Below, piece after piece: positions 1 through 11,925 of a stretch of DNA of 64,000 nt. Origin of the DNA: Angiostrongylus vasorum (lineage: Eukaryota; Nematoda; Chromadorea; Rhabditida; Metastrongylidae); contig JADANN010000120.1 in the NCBI GenBank assembly GCA_018806985.1, positions 496,001 to 560,000 on the forward strand, read 5' to 3'. Under the pieces are notes generated by a model. It was not told the DNA's origin and searched no databases. It saw nothing but the letters and a program-made list of their open reading frames with translations. The translations under genes were made by a program, and so were the position numbers. Positions within the stretch are counted from its first letter, which is position 1; each line of letters opens with the position of its first letter.

Positions 1-770
1 AGCTTCCACTTCTGAACGTTTAAATTAACGTATCTGAAAACGGCTGCGTTATAAAATGGTACCGAATCCAAGTAGTAAAGACATACTGGTTCGCTACCTC
101 TTCTCTCTCCCTCCACGCACAAAAAGGGCGCTTGTGAGAAGCATGTTTCTGAACAGCCACTAGAGTGTGCACAGGAAGATAACAGAAGGAGGATTCCTGG
201 AGGTCCCACTTACTCTGTCCTTCATTTCAAACGAAATAAGTGCAGCTAAAAAAACGTTGCTGAAGAAAAGCGAGTCTAAAAAAATTCAGTAACAATAACT
301 GAAATTCCATCAAGTACTCTAAGACGCCAGCTAGTTCGCAAGCTCTTCTATAAGCGTCCATGTGTAACGCGGTTGCATAATTTACCCCTAACGGTGTAGA
401 CGATGATTGCACGAGTTCAGGTAGAGTTCATCTGATCTCTTGTAAAAAGTGTGGGGATGAATACATTGGCGAAACAGGTAGACATTTAGAAACAGTGAAA
501 CAGGTAAACATTCCGCACCCTTATAAAAGAACACCTAGTCCGTCAACTTAAAGTTAAACCAAATACCCAACTAGGTGAGCATAGAACATAGAGACATGAC
601 AGGGAAGATTTTGAAGTAGAAGTTACGATCCTTGCACAGGAATTGAAAACACCAGAGCGCAAAACTCACCAAGCATTCTGAATAAATTCCAAAGGTCCTA
701 AAATGAAGCAATGGTAGGAAGGCCCTCGTAATCACCCGTGATCTCACACAGTACTTAAGACTTATAATTT
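1..770 (+). pseudogene. Decayed Penelope-like element, 3' half (RT end plus GIY-YIG endonuclease)
   Basis: Read on +, this stretch aligns by eye with the PLE at 31.2-32.0 kb. Shared blocks include the segment encoding a tryptophan-tyrosine-arginine-lysine-proline motif, the 'aaaagggcgcttgtgagaag' block near 125-145, and the endonuclease core near 398-480 with motif CGDEYIGETGR. It is riddled with indels and in-frame stops and much more diverged than the copies at 27-32 kb, so it is an old insertion or another subfamily. The left window edge truncates it. In intact PLEs the polyprotein combines reverse transcriptase with a GIY-YIG nuclease that nicks the target. No downstream terminal repeat is recognisable after about 770. 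Confidence 0.8.
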
Positions 771-779
771 AATGTGGGA

Positions 780-1634
780 GGCACGTTATACTCAGTGGAG
801 GACTTCTATAGAGCGGTGAGTCTGAGACCAATTTTTTTTTGTTTTTTAACAGGATTGAAATCTTGGTGTAGAATCTTCTCTGTTTGGTTAGAAGGTGTTC
901 GGTTGGTTATATTGCAATTAACTTGACCGTTCTAGGGTGTCAAGAAGGGGGAAATCCTTCAAAACGTCGGCCTTAGAGTAATAAAGAATGAAGTAACACC
1001 TTGTGTTTGCTAAGCAAGAATATGGAGAATATTGAATATATTTCAGCCGTGCGATGTTTCCGTCGCATAAAGGGAAGGAGCATTGACAACTATCAGCCAT
1101 TAGCTCAGTACCAGATGGAATCGCTGACAGCTTGCGCCGATTTCTGCATAATGGCGCTTGATAACAAAACTGGAAAGGTAACAGGTTACCTCGAGTTTGA
1201 GGTTTGAGGTTAACGAGGCGCTTAGAAATTTACCCTCTCCTTTACTTATCAGGAGCCATTGTGCCAATCTTTCACCTACAATATTGCGTTGAAGTCGTGC
1301 CAACTTTATGATAATGATGGAATGAAAGTCAGTCACCAGTTTTTTTAGTTATTTTGTTTTCCTTTCTTACGAATATTTGATGCTGCTGGTTGGGTATAAC
1401 ACTACACATGAGCCCAGGTACCTGCAATCTTACATCCAGCAATCGGCTTTGATTTCTATAAAAGGATTGATGATGGAAGTACATGTGACAGTGAGTTTTA
1501 ATATACTTCTGTTTTCCGTGCCATCTTTTCCCTGAATCCGCTTATTTTTGGTTTCACCACCTTTCGAGGTGAAAAAATTTTATGGATAAGAAGATAAGTG
1601 AAACAGAAATGAGATAGATTGACCATTTGGAATT

Positions 1635-1674
<40 letters not shown>

Positions 1675-2350
1675 ACGCACTGGATTTCCTAGGAGGGGGA
1701 AGAAAACAGCGGTTCGCTTCTTCCATTCCGTCACGTGGGGAAATTTTTTGTAGTTGCTTATAATCATAAGTTCATAATCTCAAACTTGGGTAGCTGCCCA
1801 CTATGTAAATAATATTAACACAACGATGCCAAACTCAACGAGAACAACAAATATATACAGAGTATGTCCAGCACAGTGTTAATGGACAAGCAAGCTATAT
1901 AAGGAGGTGGGCTTAATATAACACTGAGGCTTCCACAATGGTGTTGTCAAGAGAAAGACCTATATTCGACCCATTGCTTATGGAAACGGAAAGCCCAACA
2001 ATTGGAACCACTCCATAGAATGCGCCTGCAAGAAAGAGATGGAGGGAACAATCTGTAGATGAGTGAATGGACTTTACTTTTGCTTGAAATTTGCGGAAGC
2101 GGTTACAAGGTGGTTTTGCCATGTCATCTTGTCGTTCCAACTGAATACAACTGGTTCCTGATGTAGGGCAAGAGTTTCGACTAAGTTGACTATAGGGTTG
2201 ATTAAGTGTCAAGTTGTGTACATGAAACAGTGTGCTACTAGCGTGAGAAATATCAATAATATGAGAATACTGAGTGAACTGGATGGATTTTTTGCGAGGA
2301 TCAAAAAAAGATTAAACCCCTGTTTTTAAAAAAAGTAGACGTAATTCTAA
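780..2350. other. No confident gene; contains an AG microsatellite
   Basis: Open frames here are short and lack convincing splice context. A minus-strand frame at 1913-2212 contains a plausible acceptor, but its protein reads differently in each frame and I could not settle it. The one clear simple repeat is listed separately. Confidence 0.5.
1637..1672 (+). repeat. (AG)18 microsatellite
   Basis: Uninterrupted AG dinucleotide run of 36 bases. Confidence 0.97.
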
Positions 2351-2351
2351 G

Positions 2352-2630
2352 ACAAGAACGGAAGTGTTGGTGAAAGCGACGAACATAATTGTTCAGGCAA
2401 TGCAACATTCGAACAAAACCACTCTAATGTTACTCCGACTCACCCGCTCTCTGCTGAGCACAAGGATTCCGCAGAGGTGATGAGATTTTTGGAACACTAG
2501 TTGAACATCATTTCAAAAACTTTATTCGAGAAAACTTCGCTTCCTCTCTTTTTAGACGTCACGAACAGCAGTGCATACCAAGGAAGACACTGAATCGTTT
2601 ACAAATCACCATATTAAGGAAGAATTGTGG
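2352..2630 (+). CDS. Candidate upstream exons of the PAN-domain gene (2352-2476 and 2556-2630)
   Basis: Two open blocks have matching phases. The first follows an acceptor at 2350-2351 and ends in GAG|GTGATG at 2476 (41 codons, phase 0 end). The second follows CTTTTTAG at 2555 and runs 25 codons to TGG|GTGTTA at 2630. Together they encode a hydrophilic, Asn/Ser/Thr/Glu-rich stretch with N-glycosylation sequons (NAT, NVT), as expected of an extracellular linker. They lie about 0.9 kb upstream of the first PAN exon on the same strand. Assignment to that gene is inference; no domain is recognised. Confidence 0.35.
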
Positions 2631-2639
2631 GTGTTAAGA

Positions 2640-3495
2640 GAATAACATTGCATTCAATTCAGCTATTAAAACTGAAATTTTCGAATGAACTGTGCCGAAT
2701 ACAGTTGATAACGAATGATTTTTTTTCACCTTCCCTGATCCTTCGTATTTTTATTCCTGCATAACATCCTGTGTTGCATTCAACTTCTAGGAAAAAACAC
2801 TGAGCACTCTTCTGGTTTCCCTGCGACGAGATTTCTCCCAAGGCATTTCGAACCACTTTTTGGTTGCCCAAACGATGATTAATACATAATCGTGAGAGCA
2901 ACTATCAACATAAGAAGCAAACTTTTTTAGGGCATGGATTACCAACGAAGGCATTCATCTTGACAAAACCACAAAAGACTCTTTCTCAGTGAGCAAGAAT
3001 GACACAAGAGCAATGCTTGACGGTTTGCTGTTTCTCATTTAAAATAAGAAGCGTGCTAGCAAAGCCACTTCTAACTTATTCGTATCCTTCTAAAAAATGT
3101 TGTCGACATTATATAAATGTCTATGTACCAATACTGTACCATTTAGAAACCTGCGCAACGAGTATTGGTTATTATGTTATTATTGGAAACGAAATAGTCC
3201 GACCGATAAGAAACGGAGGAACAGTGAAGGCATGATCAATTACGCACTTCTAAATAAGAAGCTGGATGTCTGTTCCAAAAAATTTTAGAGAGTCTAAAGG
3301 AAATTTACAATTAGTTCTTCTGAAATGTCAAAAATATGTAAACCATGTTCTTGAATCTGATTATCTCAGTAGCCAAATGCTTGCCATTTTGAAATGACTG
3401 GTTCTATCTAAAGTGAGATTTAAAGAGCGCCCGTTTCGTCAGTAGTTGAAAAGCAAAATAGGATTAATTTATATATATACATAAAAGATTTTTTT
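2640..3495. other. Unassigned stretch upstream of the PAN exons
   Basis: Acceptor-like TTCTAG at 2808-2812 precedes a frame that soon stops. A + frame at 3097-3288 is lysine- and asparagine-rich without recognisable motifs. Any missing N-terminal PAN exon should lie here, but I could not identify it. Confidence 0.4.
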
Positions 3496-3499
3496 CAAG

Positions 3500-4665
3500 G
3501 TTCTTAATGACATCGGCCAAGGTGAATGTGCAAAAATTTTGTAGCATGAACCAGGTATTGCCTTTAACAACACTTTTCTTCCACGTTTTTTGAAAATCCC
3601 AATAAACGTTGACCTTTATAGGGTCTGAACCACGAAGAACTCGCGTGTCGTTCCTTGAATTACTTGCCTCTCACTCGCAAATGCGAGCTTTATAGTATTC
3701 TTGCGGAACCACATGGTCCTGGAAATCTAGTCCAAAATGAGAACGTGATATATGCAGAGAAATTCTGCATTCCAGGTAAGGGAGAGCAGTAGTTCATGAA
3801 TCCATAACCGATTGAGACAAATATGAGGTCGGAATGAATTTTTTATGGAGATCACACCAAATACCTAGCAATAGACATTATTTTATCTGTTCAATTATTA
3901 ATGATAAACATGATGAACTACCGCTTTCTGCAGTCGTAAATTGAGCTTATATACGGTTACAGAACAAACATAACCTAGAACTTTTAAGAAACGTCTCAAC
4001 TTTTAGGTCATTTTTAGATTCAAACCAGCGATGCCAGAGCGACGAAGTGTTCATTCTTCACGTGCAGAAGAGCATTTCTCGTCTTCCAATTCGCCATGCT
4101 TCATCGCCGAGCATTACTAGCTGTGTAAAAATTATGCCTCAGCGCATCATTCTGCAAGGTTTTTTCAGTTATTTATCAATTCAGTAGCTATCAACGAAGC
4201 AGAAAGTTAATTGGATAAAGTGTAGGTGATGGTTTTTACACTATTAAGAGATTCTTGCTTGAAAGGCAGTCTGTCAGACTGCTTTTTAGTTCAGCATCAG
4301 ATGTTTCATCAACATTCTGAAGAAAGAAGAATATTTTAGACTGCAGTATTCGAGTCACTAAAGCAACGATGTCACATGTACGATGTGAGGGTTTATGACT
4401 CTCAACAGCAGATCATCGAAACCGCTCCAGGTTTTGTTATGATTGAAAACGGATGTGCGAAAAGTGAAGCGCACATAAGCACCGAAAAAAGTAACTAAAG
4501 TTCTCAGAATTTCACAACGTATAAATTTAATCCACTTCGACGCAGAGATCTATCTAAATTGCTTATTATTTGCATTTATACTGTTTTAGGAAGAGACGTT
4601 TTCTGAATGGTCAGACTGCGATTATCGCGTCAACGGGCTACGAGTGATGGTGCGGACTAGCATTA
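3500..4665 (+). CDS. PAN/apple-domain extracellular protein with a thrombospondin-1-like segment (partial, 5 exons seen)
   Basis: Exons read as 3500-3554, 3622-3775, 4018-4158, 4340-4490 and 4590 to about 4665, with AG/GT borders and introns of 67, 242, 181 and 99 bp. The first two exons give a PAN module with the spacing ECAKxC...ACRSLNY...TRKCELY...EKFC. The next two give a second module with CQSDE, ITSC, LCLSASFC, AVFESL, QRCHMYDV and IENGC. PAN/apple modules are disulphide-bonded ligand-binding folds of secreted and apical matrix proteins. The last exon starts EETFSEWSDC, the WSxWSxC signature of a thrombospondin type-1 repeat. Possible further exons include 5757-5795 (VRTRENGT). The frame is kept only if one base is removed from three runs: aaaaatttt near 3536, aaaaatt near 4129 and aaaaaa near 4488. 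Signal peptide and C-terminus were not found. Confidence 0.75.
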
Positions 4666-4699
4666 AAATTGATAAGTCGAACATCTTCTCACAGATTGA

Positions 4700-6095
4700 G
4701 AGTTCCTTCTGATATACGCTCGACAATTTCTTGAAGACAAGAATAAACAAAGCGGAGGGATTAGGCAAGCGCGTTCTTGGGAAATTTGGATAGCTTGCTC
4801 CAGCGTACACCTATCACCACCACAGAATTCCGTGGCCATCTCTAGGATAGACGGGATGCTGGTCCCCTTATCCTTTTTATACTTATGACTTTCTGAGAGA
4901 ACGGAGGACAATATTGGTGCTTTTTATTTAGAGCAATCTCCTTAAGGAGTAGTACAAATTGTAAAGAACTTGCTAAATCTGCATCGGAGTATCTTTTCCC
5001 AGCTGTAGGTCAACACGCACGAAAAACCCTTTATTAAGGTGATGCCAAACAACAGTGAAAGATTTCTATTAAAACATTCTTTTATAATACTGAATAGGAA
5101 ACAGGTACAGGCTTTTAATCGAATATAATTATCATCAATTTCCACCGAAAATTAATCTGATCGTGTTAATTTAATGATGGGCAGAATATGCACGCAAGGA
5201 TGCTAAGACATGAGCAAAACTCGGTACGTCAAGTGAGTTTCGAAATCCACCATTACCCTTTCCAGGGATCAGGTGCTATCTAACATGTAAACCCATGCCC
5301 TCGCTTTGCCCTTCTATCACCTAGTTTTTACCCTAACGGTGTCACCAGCAATCACCCATCACTAGGATTGATCTGGGGAGCAAAAATCAGCGTTGCACCC
5401 AGTTGAGCTGAGACTCCATTCGTAATCACAATGCTCCAATTTTCATTTGCTGCCTATCGTTTGTTTCTTCTTGGTGAAAATGAGAGACTGGCTGAGAGAA
5501 AGGCGAAGTAAGAGCTCGGCTGCTATGGTGGAGAGCACGTGAGCCCCGGTAAGGGTGATCGCGAGTTTGAAGCCCACCTGGAGTTCCGACTTTCGCTCGT
5601 ATCCCAACGTCTCCATGGTTGTATTTAATTACATCATGCCCTGCAATGAAAAAAATAATAGACAGTAAATAAAAAGTTGTAACGTAATCTAAACATTTAT
5701 TTTTTGCTATAGAAGCAGTGTTAAGTAAATATCCACACAACTGATTTACTTTTTAGGTTCGAACTCGTGAAAATGGTACTCTCGAAACAAGAAGGTGCTA
5801 ATATTTGCAGTAAAAAATGAGAAGGAAGGAGACACGAGTGGAATTTTGTCTAGGCGAATAAATTCCCTTTACAAAGTTCGCTGGTTTCCTTTATGGCAAA
5901 GAGTTTCACTAAATCGATTGTGCAATATCATCAATCAAAGTTATTTAAACAGACCAATGCAACTGCTCTTCACTGCAAATATCAAAAATATGCTCTAATA
6001 GTGGTGTACATAGCGTAACAGCGCCCAGCATTAGACCCCTAGATCGATCGTTAATTGCATCAGACACCTCGAGCTTATCATGATCTCCATCCATC
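4700..6095. other. Probable continuation or 3' region of the PAN/TSP1 gene; tRNA-like SINE piece
   Basis: Several + frames contain tryptophan/cysteine patterns reminiscent of thrombospondin repeats (near 4770-4800, and an exon-like block after TTTTTAG at 5755), but none could be joined confidently. At 5518-5600 a tRNA-like segment with a degenerate B box (GAGTTTGAAGCCC) suggests a SINE remnant. Confidence 0.35.
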
Positions 6096-6099
6096 CTAG

Positions 6100-6262
6100 G
6101 TGGACATGTTGGTACCAGTTTTGACTAGGAGGATAACAACACTGACGTGATACAATGTCATACATTTGCAAATCATTGTATAGGCCAGATATGCATTCAT
6201 TCACCTCTACAATACTGATGAAGTCGAATGGACGGCACATCCCTCAGGGATTGGGTCAAAGT
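6100..6262 (+). mobile_element. SINE family A, decayed copy
   Basis: Shares with the intact copy at 56,993-57,280 the ordered blocks 'ggtaccag', 'aggataacaacactg', 'ggccagatatgcattcattcacc', 'gaagtcgaatg' and 'cctcagggattg'. The promoter half is too diverged to see. Confidence 0.7.
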
Positions 6263-6269
6263 CGAACCC

Positions 6270-8190
6270 TTTACGCTTCATCGGCTAACGAAGTTTCTTA
6301 CACAAGGATTTTCATTTAAGAAAAGTTTTTAACATTTCACCCTTATTTCTTCATTGTTGGCGCCGTGTTTACAATTAATCGTCCACGTCTCGTATTTTGA
6401 CCTCTTTGTGGAGATTTCATTCTTCGAAATGTTCCACTCTGCAGTGTAGTGCTATAGGTTCTTTTTAGACCCTTACTTTGAAAGCACAGACTTGATGTTT
6501 ACATAACATTATTCGATTCCGTTGTGACAGTTACATACGATTGGTGTCTATTCCGCTAACAGGAAACCAATATAACGTTGCAGTAGGAAAACTTGAACAC
6601 AGGCACTATTTGCTGTTTTTTGTTTGTTGTCCTGATTTCTTGCTTTATTTCTTCAATTAACAGGTGTCAGATTTAAGCAGAAGTTTAGGAAAGCGGATCC
6701 GTGACTGCCAATTATAGCACCATGAGCAGACGTAGTACAGTGGTCGCGATGGAGTTAAATAATGAGAGCAAGGCACCGGTTCAACCACGTACCGAGCCTG
6801 CAAGCTTCTTCTTTTGGACCAAGAAATTTTCACAAGACTTATCCAAACCTCTAGAATGCACAAAAATAGGTGATCGTCTGCGGTGAAGCCTTGAGAAAGA
6901 CCTAGCAGTGCTATTTCACGCTTCTAAGGAGAATCAACTCGAATAACATCCACATATATTCGTAAAGAAAACCAAAGTCCTCATTTAGCGGCTAAACTAA
7001 AGCATAACAGCTATGACGTTCATGAATGGTGGATAAATGGAAGCGAATCGAATAAAAAAAAGTACTGTGACAGATTTCGAGTTACTTGGAATAAAATCAA
7101 ATAAAACAAAGTAATTAGGACATTTCTCTTATCGACGAATTGAAGTTCCATCAATTGCCATATTTAACATTCATACTGAAAAATCTGCCGACATCAACGG
7201 GTATGCATGGGAACACGATGAAGCATTGTACTTTCCCTAATGGCTTCTCTCTTCTTCACCTGTTGTGGGTCATCTTGAACAATGTCGAAGCCGGTTAAGT
7301 GCCGTCAAATTACATGTCTGTGTACGCTGTTTGGTGATCACCACATGAGACCTCGTCGTGAATTCAAAATAATCTGACCATCCGATCTAGGGAAAGATTT
7401 TGCAAAGTGAATCAGTCACTTGAGTGTAGGCATTGACTTCCTTGTGGAAATCTCAACATTTCACTGCTACTAAAAGTGTCTAATGACTTTGAGAATGAAG
7501 CAAAAGATTTCAGTAAAACTGAGAGTCCAGTCAACTTTAGGAATGGTCAACGGTTCTCGACACTTCATTATATGAAAATCGATCAGATCATAAGGATATG
7601 CCTTTAATCGTGGAATAAAACTTAATACAGACATACTGACTTACTCTATTTGAGATACAACAGATTACAAAATAAAATTGCCAAAGAAATCGATCACTTA
7701 GGATTTTCATGAGTTTCTCTTTTGCAGATATGCTATCGCCATTGTTCAACGATATTTAACACGGATTTTCAAAGATTTCGTTGAAGAACGAAGTCGTCCT
7801 CAATATACATTGGACCTTCATCAGTGCTAAACTGCTCGAAATTCTTAATAAAAGAGACTTAGAAATTTAGTACGCAGTTTTCCTCCTTGAGTTTTGTCTC
7901 GCCTCCAACCAAAATCAGTGGTGACTCAACAGAAATAGAATTCAACACCATCTTATTTTTCCCGACTGGACTCTTGCAAATCTTGCAAACTATCGCCGTC
8001 GGAAAATCTACGAAAACATATTTTAATGCAAATGTTGATAATATACTATTTTCTGTAATAATTAAAGCTTATAGAACGCTTGAAAGAGATCGGATTATTG
8101 TACGGCATCGTGAAGAACCATTCAGCTCTTGCAACAGGCAATCGGAGACTGCTTGAAAAGTGTACATCACACGAAAATCACAGAAATGGA
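6270..8190. other. No confident gene
   Basis: An acceptor CAATTAACAG at 6662 opens a frame ending in an arginine-rich RIRDC block that could be another thrombospondin-like exon. A 36-codon frame follows CTTTTGCAG at 7728. A SINE D-like tail ('ggataaatggaagcgaatc') lies at 7030-7050. None is strong enough to call. Confidence 0.35.
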
Positions 8191-8196
8191 AGTGAA

Positions 8197-8488
8197 TCAA
8201 CAATGTACGGTACTCACAGCAATGGAAATCGCTATCGGAGACGGAGTGCTGCCGCTTCTCCGCGAATGGATAATCGTCTTGATGACTATGTAAGCCATGC
8301 TGGCAACCAACAGCAAAGCCAGTAGTGTGAACAGTGCAGTGAGTTCGTTCGAGTATCGCGAGTCTGCAAAGCCCAGAATGTTCAGCAAACAATCAGCTTA
8401 TGGAAGAAACCATCAATGACGAACCTAAATTTTTTCCTTGTCAGGTTGAATTCATCATGTTCGTCATCATCTGTTGTGCTCATAACTT
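8197..8488 (-). CDS. C-terminal exons of a single-pass membrane protein
   Basis: The last exon (8363-8197) follows an acceptor CTTTGCAG and encodes a 20-residue hydrophobic helix (LFTLLALLLVASMAYIVI), then a basic stop-transfer flank (HSRRS) and a short Ser/Pro tail ending in TGA. The preceding exon (8488-8425) is bounded by TTCTTCAG and AG|GTTCG and encodes an acidic juxtamembrane stretch (TTDDDEHDE). The two join in phase only if the A6 run near 8431 is one base too long, the same kind of defect seen in neighbouring genes. Topology suggests type I. The ectodomain exons upstream (above 8500) were not resolved, so family is unknown. Confidence 0.55.
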
Positions 8489-8499
8489 CTGAAGAATTT

Positions 8500-9245
8500 A
8501 TGGAACAACTCTAAAGACAATAGTGTGAAAATTGGTTGTGAGCAAACCAAAGGAAGGCGAAATTTTTGAGGCAACAAAATATTTGAGCGCGCTTAAAAAA
8601 TAACAATTCACAGGATAAGGCATTTTTGTCGCGAAATGAAACCCAAGTAGGAACGCTGTGATGTTTTTAGGGGGTCGTGTTGACCTGAAATTTTGATATA
8701 ACCACTGACGGTGATATACAAAGACCAGCTTCATTCATTTGCAGATAAAAAATACGAAAACAATGTTCCACTTAGCAATCGAACTGCACCAACTCAATTC
8801 GAAAGGGCGAAAAATCTAAGGAGACCTCTATACTTAAAAGACAAGATGAAATCGACACACACACTCATTCTAATTCTGGTTTCTTTTGACATGAACTGAT
8901 CAAGACTAGTCGAGTGATTTTTTTTTCTTCAATATAGGAGTTTGTGAGTTAAAAAGAACTAAAAAGGTTCTCATAGCTCATACGAATAATGCCAGGCAGA
9001 TGAAATGGCTGCACTGTCAGCTGTCCATTCGTCAACAGCACATAATGAAAATTATCGATCATCAATGAAGAGAAAAAATAATATCAAATGCGATAAACTG
9101 CATGATAAACCAATTTCAGTAGCTACTAACTAGTACGACCGCTGCATTACGGACTTTTCGGTAATCTTCGACAACTTTTCTGGAGTATATGAGGACTTGA
9201 GTAACACAGGGATGAGATCACTTTTTATTTACCACCTATTCTTTT
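8500..9245. other. No confident gene; may hold the ectodomain of the 8.2 kb gene
   Basis: A minus-strand block after AAATTTCAG near 8690 is open for about 25 codons in a plausible frame but gives no recognisable domain. Confidence 0.35.
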
Positions 9246-9252
9246 TTAATGG

Positions 9253-9400
9253 CAGGAAATGATGTGAGATATAACCACAATGATGCTGAAATATTTGCAG
9301 CATCCACACCACAGGTGTCTGCGGTGGGGATCGAACACCCAATTACCTTCTCCGTGAGCTAATGCGTTCACCACCTTGCCAAGAATGGCAGAACATTTGG
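9253..9400 (-). mobile_element. SINE family B (tRNA-derived)
   Basis: On the minus strand this reads as a tRNA-like head (GTGGTGAACGC...) with a near-perfect RNA polymerase III B box (GTTCGATCCCC), followed by the family B body 'ctgcaaatatttcagcatcat'. Related copies lie at 34.1, 38.1-38.4, 44.1 and 55.7 kb. Confidence 0.7.
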
Positions 9401-9404
9401 TTGA

Positions 9405-11920
9405 ACAAACACGATTTTTGTATTCACAGTGGCATAACACGTCATCAGCAAACACTGTGCTTAAAGCCTTTTCCATCTTTCTATTTCATTTTTTTCGAAT
9501 TTTAACGGTTCTCACTGCCTAATTTAACATGTGTGATAATATTTTAGACTTGCACTTTAAAAAGTTTTCAAGAATATCATAAAGCAGACAGAGTCACATC
9601 GAAAAGGGTAATTATCTGGAAATTGGGGACCTTCAATGAAGCGCTTCCACGTGCCTTTAGTTGGCGAGTCTGGAATTCGTAGGCGTGGTTTTCCGGAAGA
9701 GCACCTAACGACGTCTGGATGGCAGCTGCCACGCGAGTGTAGCGTAGCCTCGGCTTCGCCGCTTCGTGCTTCGATCGATGTGGTGTCGCTCCGCTTGCTA
9801 GTCCGTGAAAACTGCGAAACAAGTGTTTTCTTTAAACGCCACTTTTAAGAGTAGAAGAAAATAAATTTAAAAAAAAAGCTAGCGCATCAATTTGGAAAGA
9901 CCGTAACAAGCGTTTACCACAAATAAACTCGAATTAGGATCATTAATAGTGTTGAACGATTCAGAATGTTTTGAGGGCTTTGAGAAAATACGGTCGTCCT
10001 CTCAAGCGTGCCACTCAGTTATCGAGTTCTAGAAGTGAGGTGTTATTTCGGCGATCTTGCTTTTGAATTTGGCACATAAAAAATTGACAAACTAAGTGTT
10101 AAGGTTTACAGCGATCTTTCTCTTCAGCACGACCAAAAAGCATTGTTTGAAATACACCGCACTTACGTGGGGAGGTGGAAACTTAAGCAAGTACTACTTC
10201 TTGAGCGTAAGAGCCATTTCACGTTGATGCTAAATAGCACTTCATGTTTGCGAGATTTTGAAAGCGGCAAAAGACGCGGTAGACGAGCTCCAACAAATAC
10301 TTTTATCGTTCCTTATGTGCTCTAATGAGTGAAAGGTTGATACAAAATGTCTTCTCTCGAAATGTGCAAGATTTAATATTGAGGGGAATTTTGGCTGCTT
10401 CTGGCAATGAATTGCAGTTGCACTTCGGAAATATTGCCCATCTACTAAATAAATAGTGAAGGATAAATAAAAAATAGAACGAAGCAGGATATCAACGAAG
10501 CCTGTGATCACAAAAATCCTTAGTTAGCAAGGATACTACCGGGGCGGCTCTGTTCCTGTCATAAAATGTAATGCTTAGAGCATTCCGCCATATCCTAGGT
10601 AGTTATAAAATAGGGTTTTTTTAGTGCTCCTACGCATGTATGTTATCAGTTTGGCGAGCTTGGAGCGATGAAGGACTTGGTTTGCCCCTGCGTGCTAACG
10701 AATCGACAACGACCTGAGTATTACAGAGCAGCCTTAATTATTGAGCTAGATGCGCCATTATTTCACATAATGTTTAAGGTGTGCTTCACATCATTTTCGC
10801 GTGGAAGAAGATCTCAGGGCAAAATATAATACGAGGAATAATTAACCGAGAACACGCCTTTTTTTTAAGAAAAAGGGCCTGGAAGTGGAAAACACCACTG
10901 CGATCACGCAGCATCTCTCAAAATAGGATATCGATGTAAGAAGAGATCACCACCAAACGAAAACAATGTATTTCATGGAAGATGCCGTTATGTAATAAAC
11001 GTGTTTTAGAATTCGACGAAAACTTCTGACTTATTAGCCGAGAAAGACCATTCAAAGCTACTTAGTTTTGTCTGTTGAGAAACCCATGCAAACTCTACAA
11101 TATGGAAATACCCGATATTGCGAATCAAAAGGCTATTTGATATTTGTACAAAAGAGAACTGGATCAATAACTCATAGAGTCGGTTATTATTTCTCTCTTG
11201 CTGCAGATGATCGTTAAAATTAGCGTTCTAATGTTGAATGGTTTTTACTAGATCGATCATGTGTTAATAACATTGTGAGCAACAGATCCAGAGAAGTTGA
11301 CAAAACCACGACCAAGTTCATCTACAACCTCGTTTCCGAATTTCAAGCAAAGTTACACTGTTTCTGTCAAACTCGAGTCTTTTTCAAAGCAAAAAAAATT
11401 TAGCCCTTCTATTTCGGTGGTAAAAAAAACAATCACCTACTACATCAGTTTTGCAGTGATTTGAGATCACATGCGCATTTAAAATTTCTCTTCACTAGCT
11501 TCCTAGTACATATCAAATCAGAGACAAGCATTCGTTCTTTTTAGGACAAATGCAGAAGCCTTTATTGACAATACATATCCTAATATTACATACATTAAAG
11601 GTAAAATAACAAGAATGGAAAAGCTCCCAGAAACAATAGTTTTACAAGTATTTACCTATCTTTGTCAAAAAATGTAGAAAGTGAATTCCATGTGTAGTGG
11701 AACAAAGCAGAAATTGAATCTTTGGAAAAACTATCGGAGATCTCCGGTGCATTCAAAAGCTTATTCCAGGGCACCTCCAATGTTAAAGTCTAACAACGCA
11801 GAAATACTAATGTCTGTTTACAGAATACTTCACGTTATATTTTTACATTGTATCGGTTTTCTCATCGAGATGACCACTAATGGAAAAAAATGGTGATATC
11901 ATAATAATGGTAAGATTTCT
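9405..11920. other. No confident gene; GC-rich island at 9640-9800
   Basis: The 9640-9800 block is markedly GC-rich compared with its surroundings and is open on both strands (about 70-80 codons), which can reflect composition rather than coding. A minus frame at 10,242-10,511 starts hydrophobically but has no ATG. The rest is AT-rich with no splice-supported exon that I trust. Confidence 0.4.
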
Positions 11921-11925
11921 GTCCT

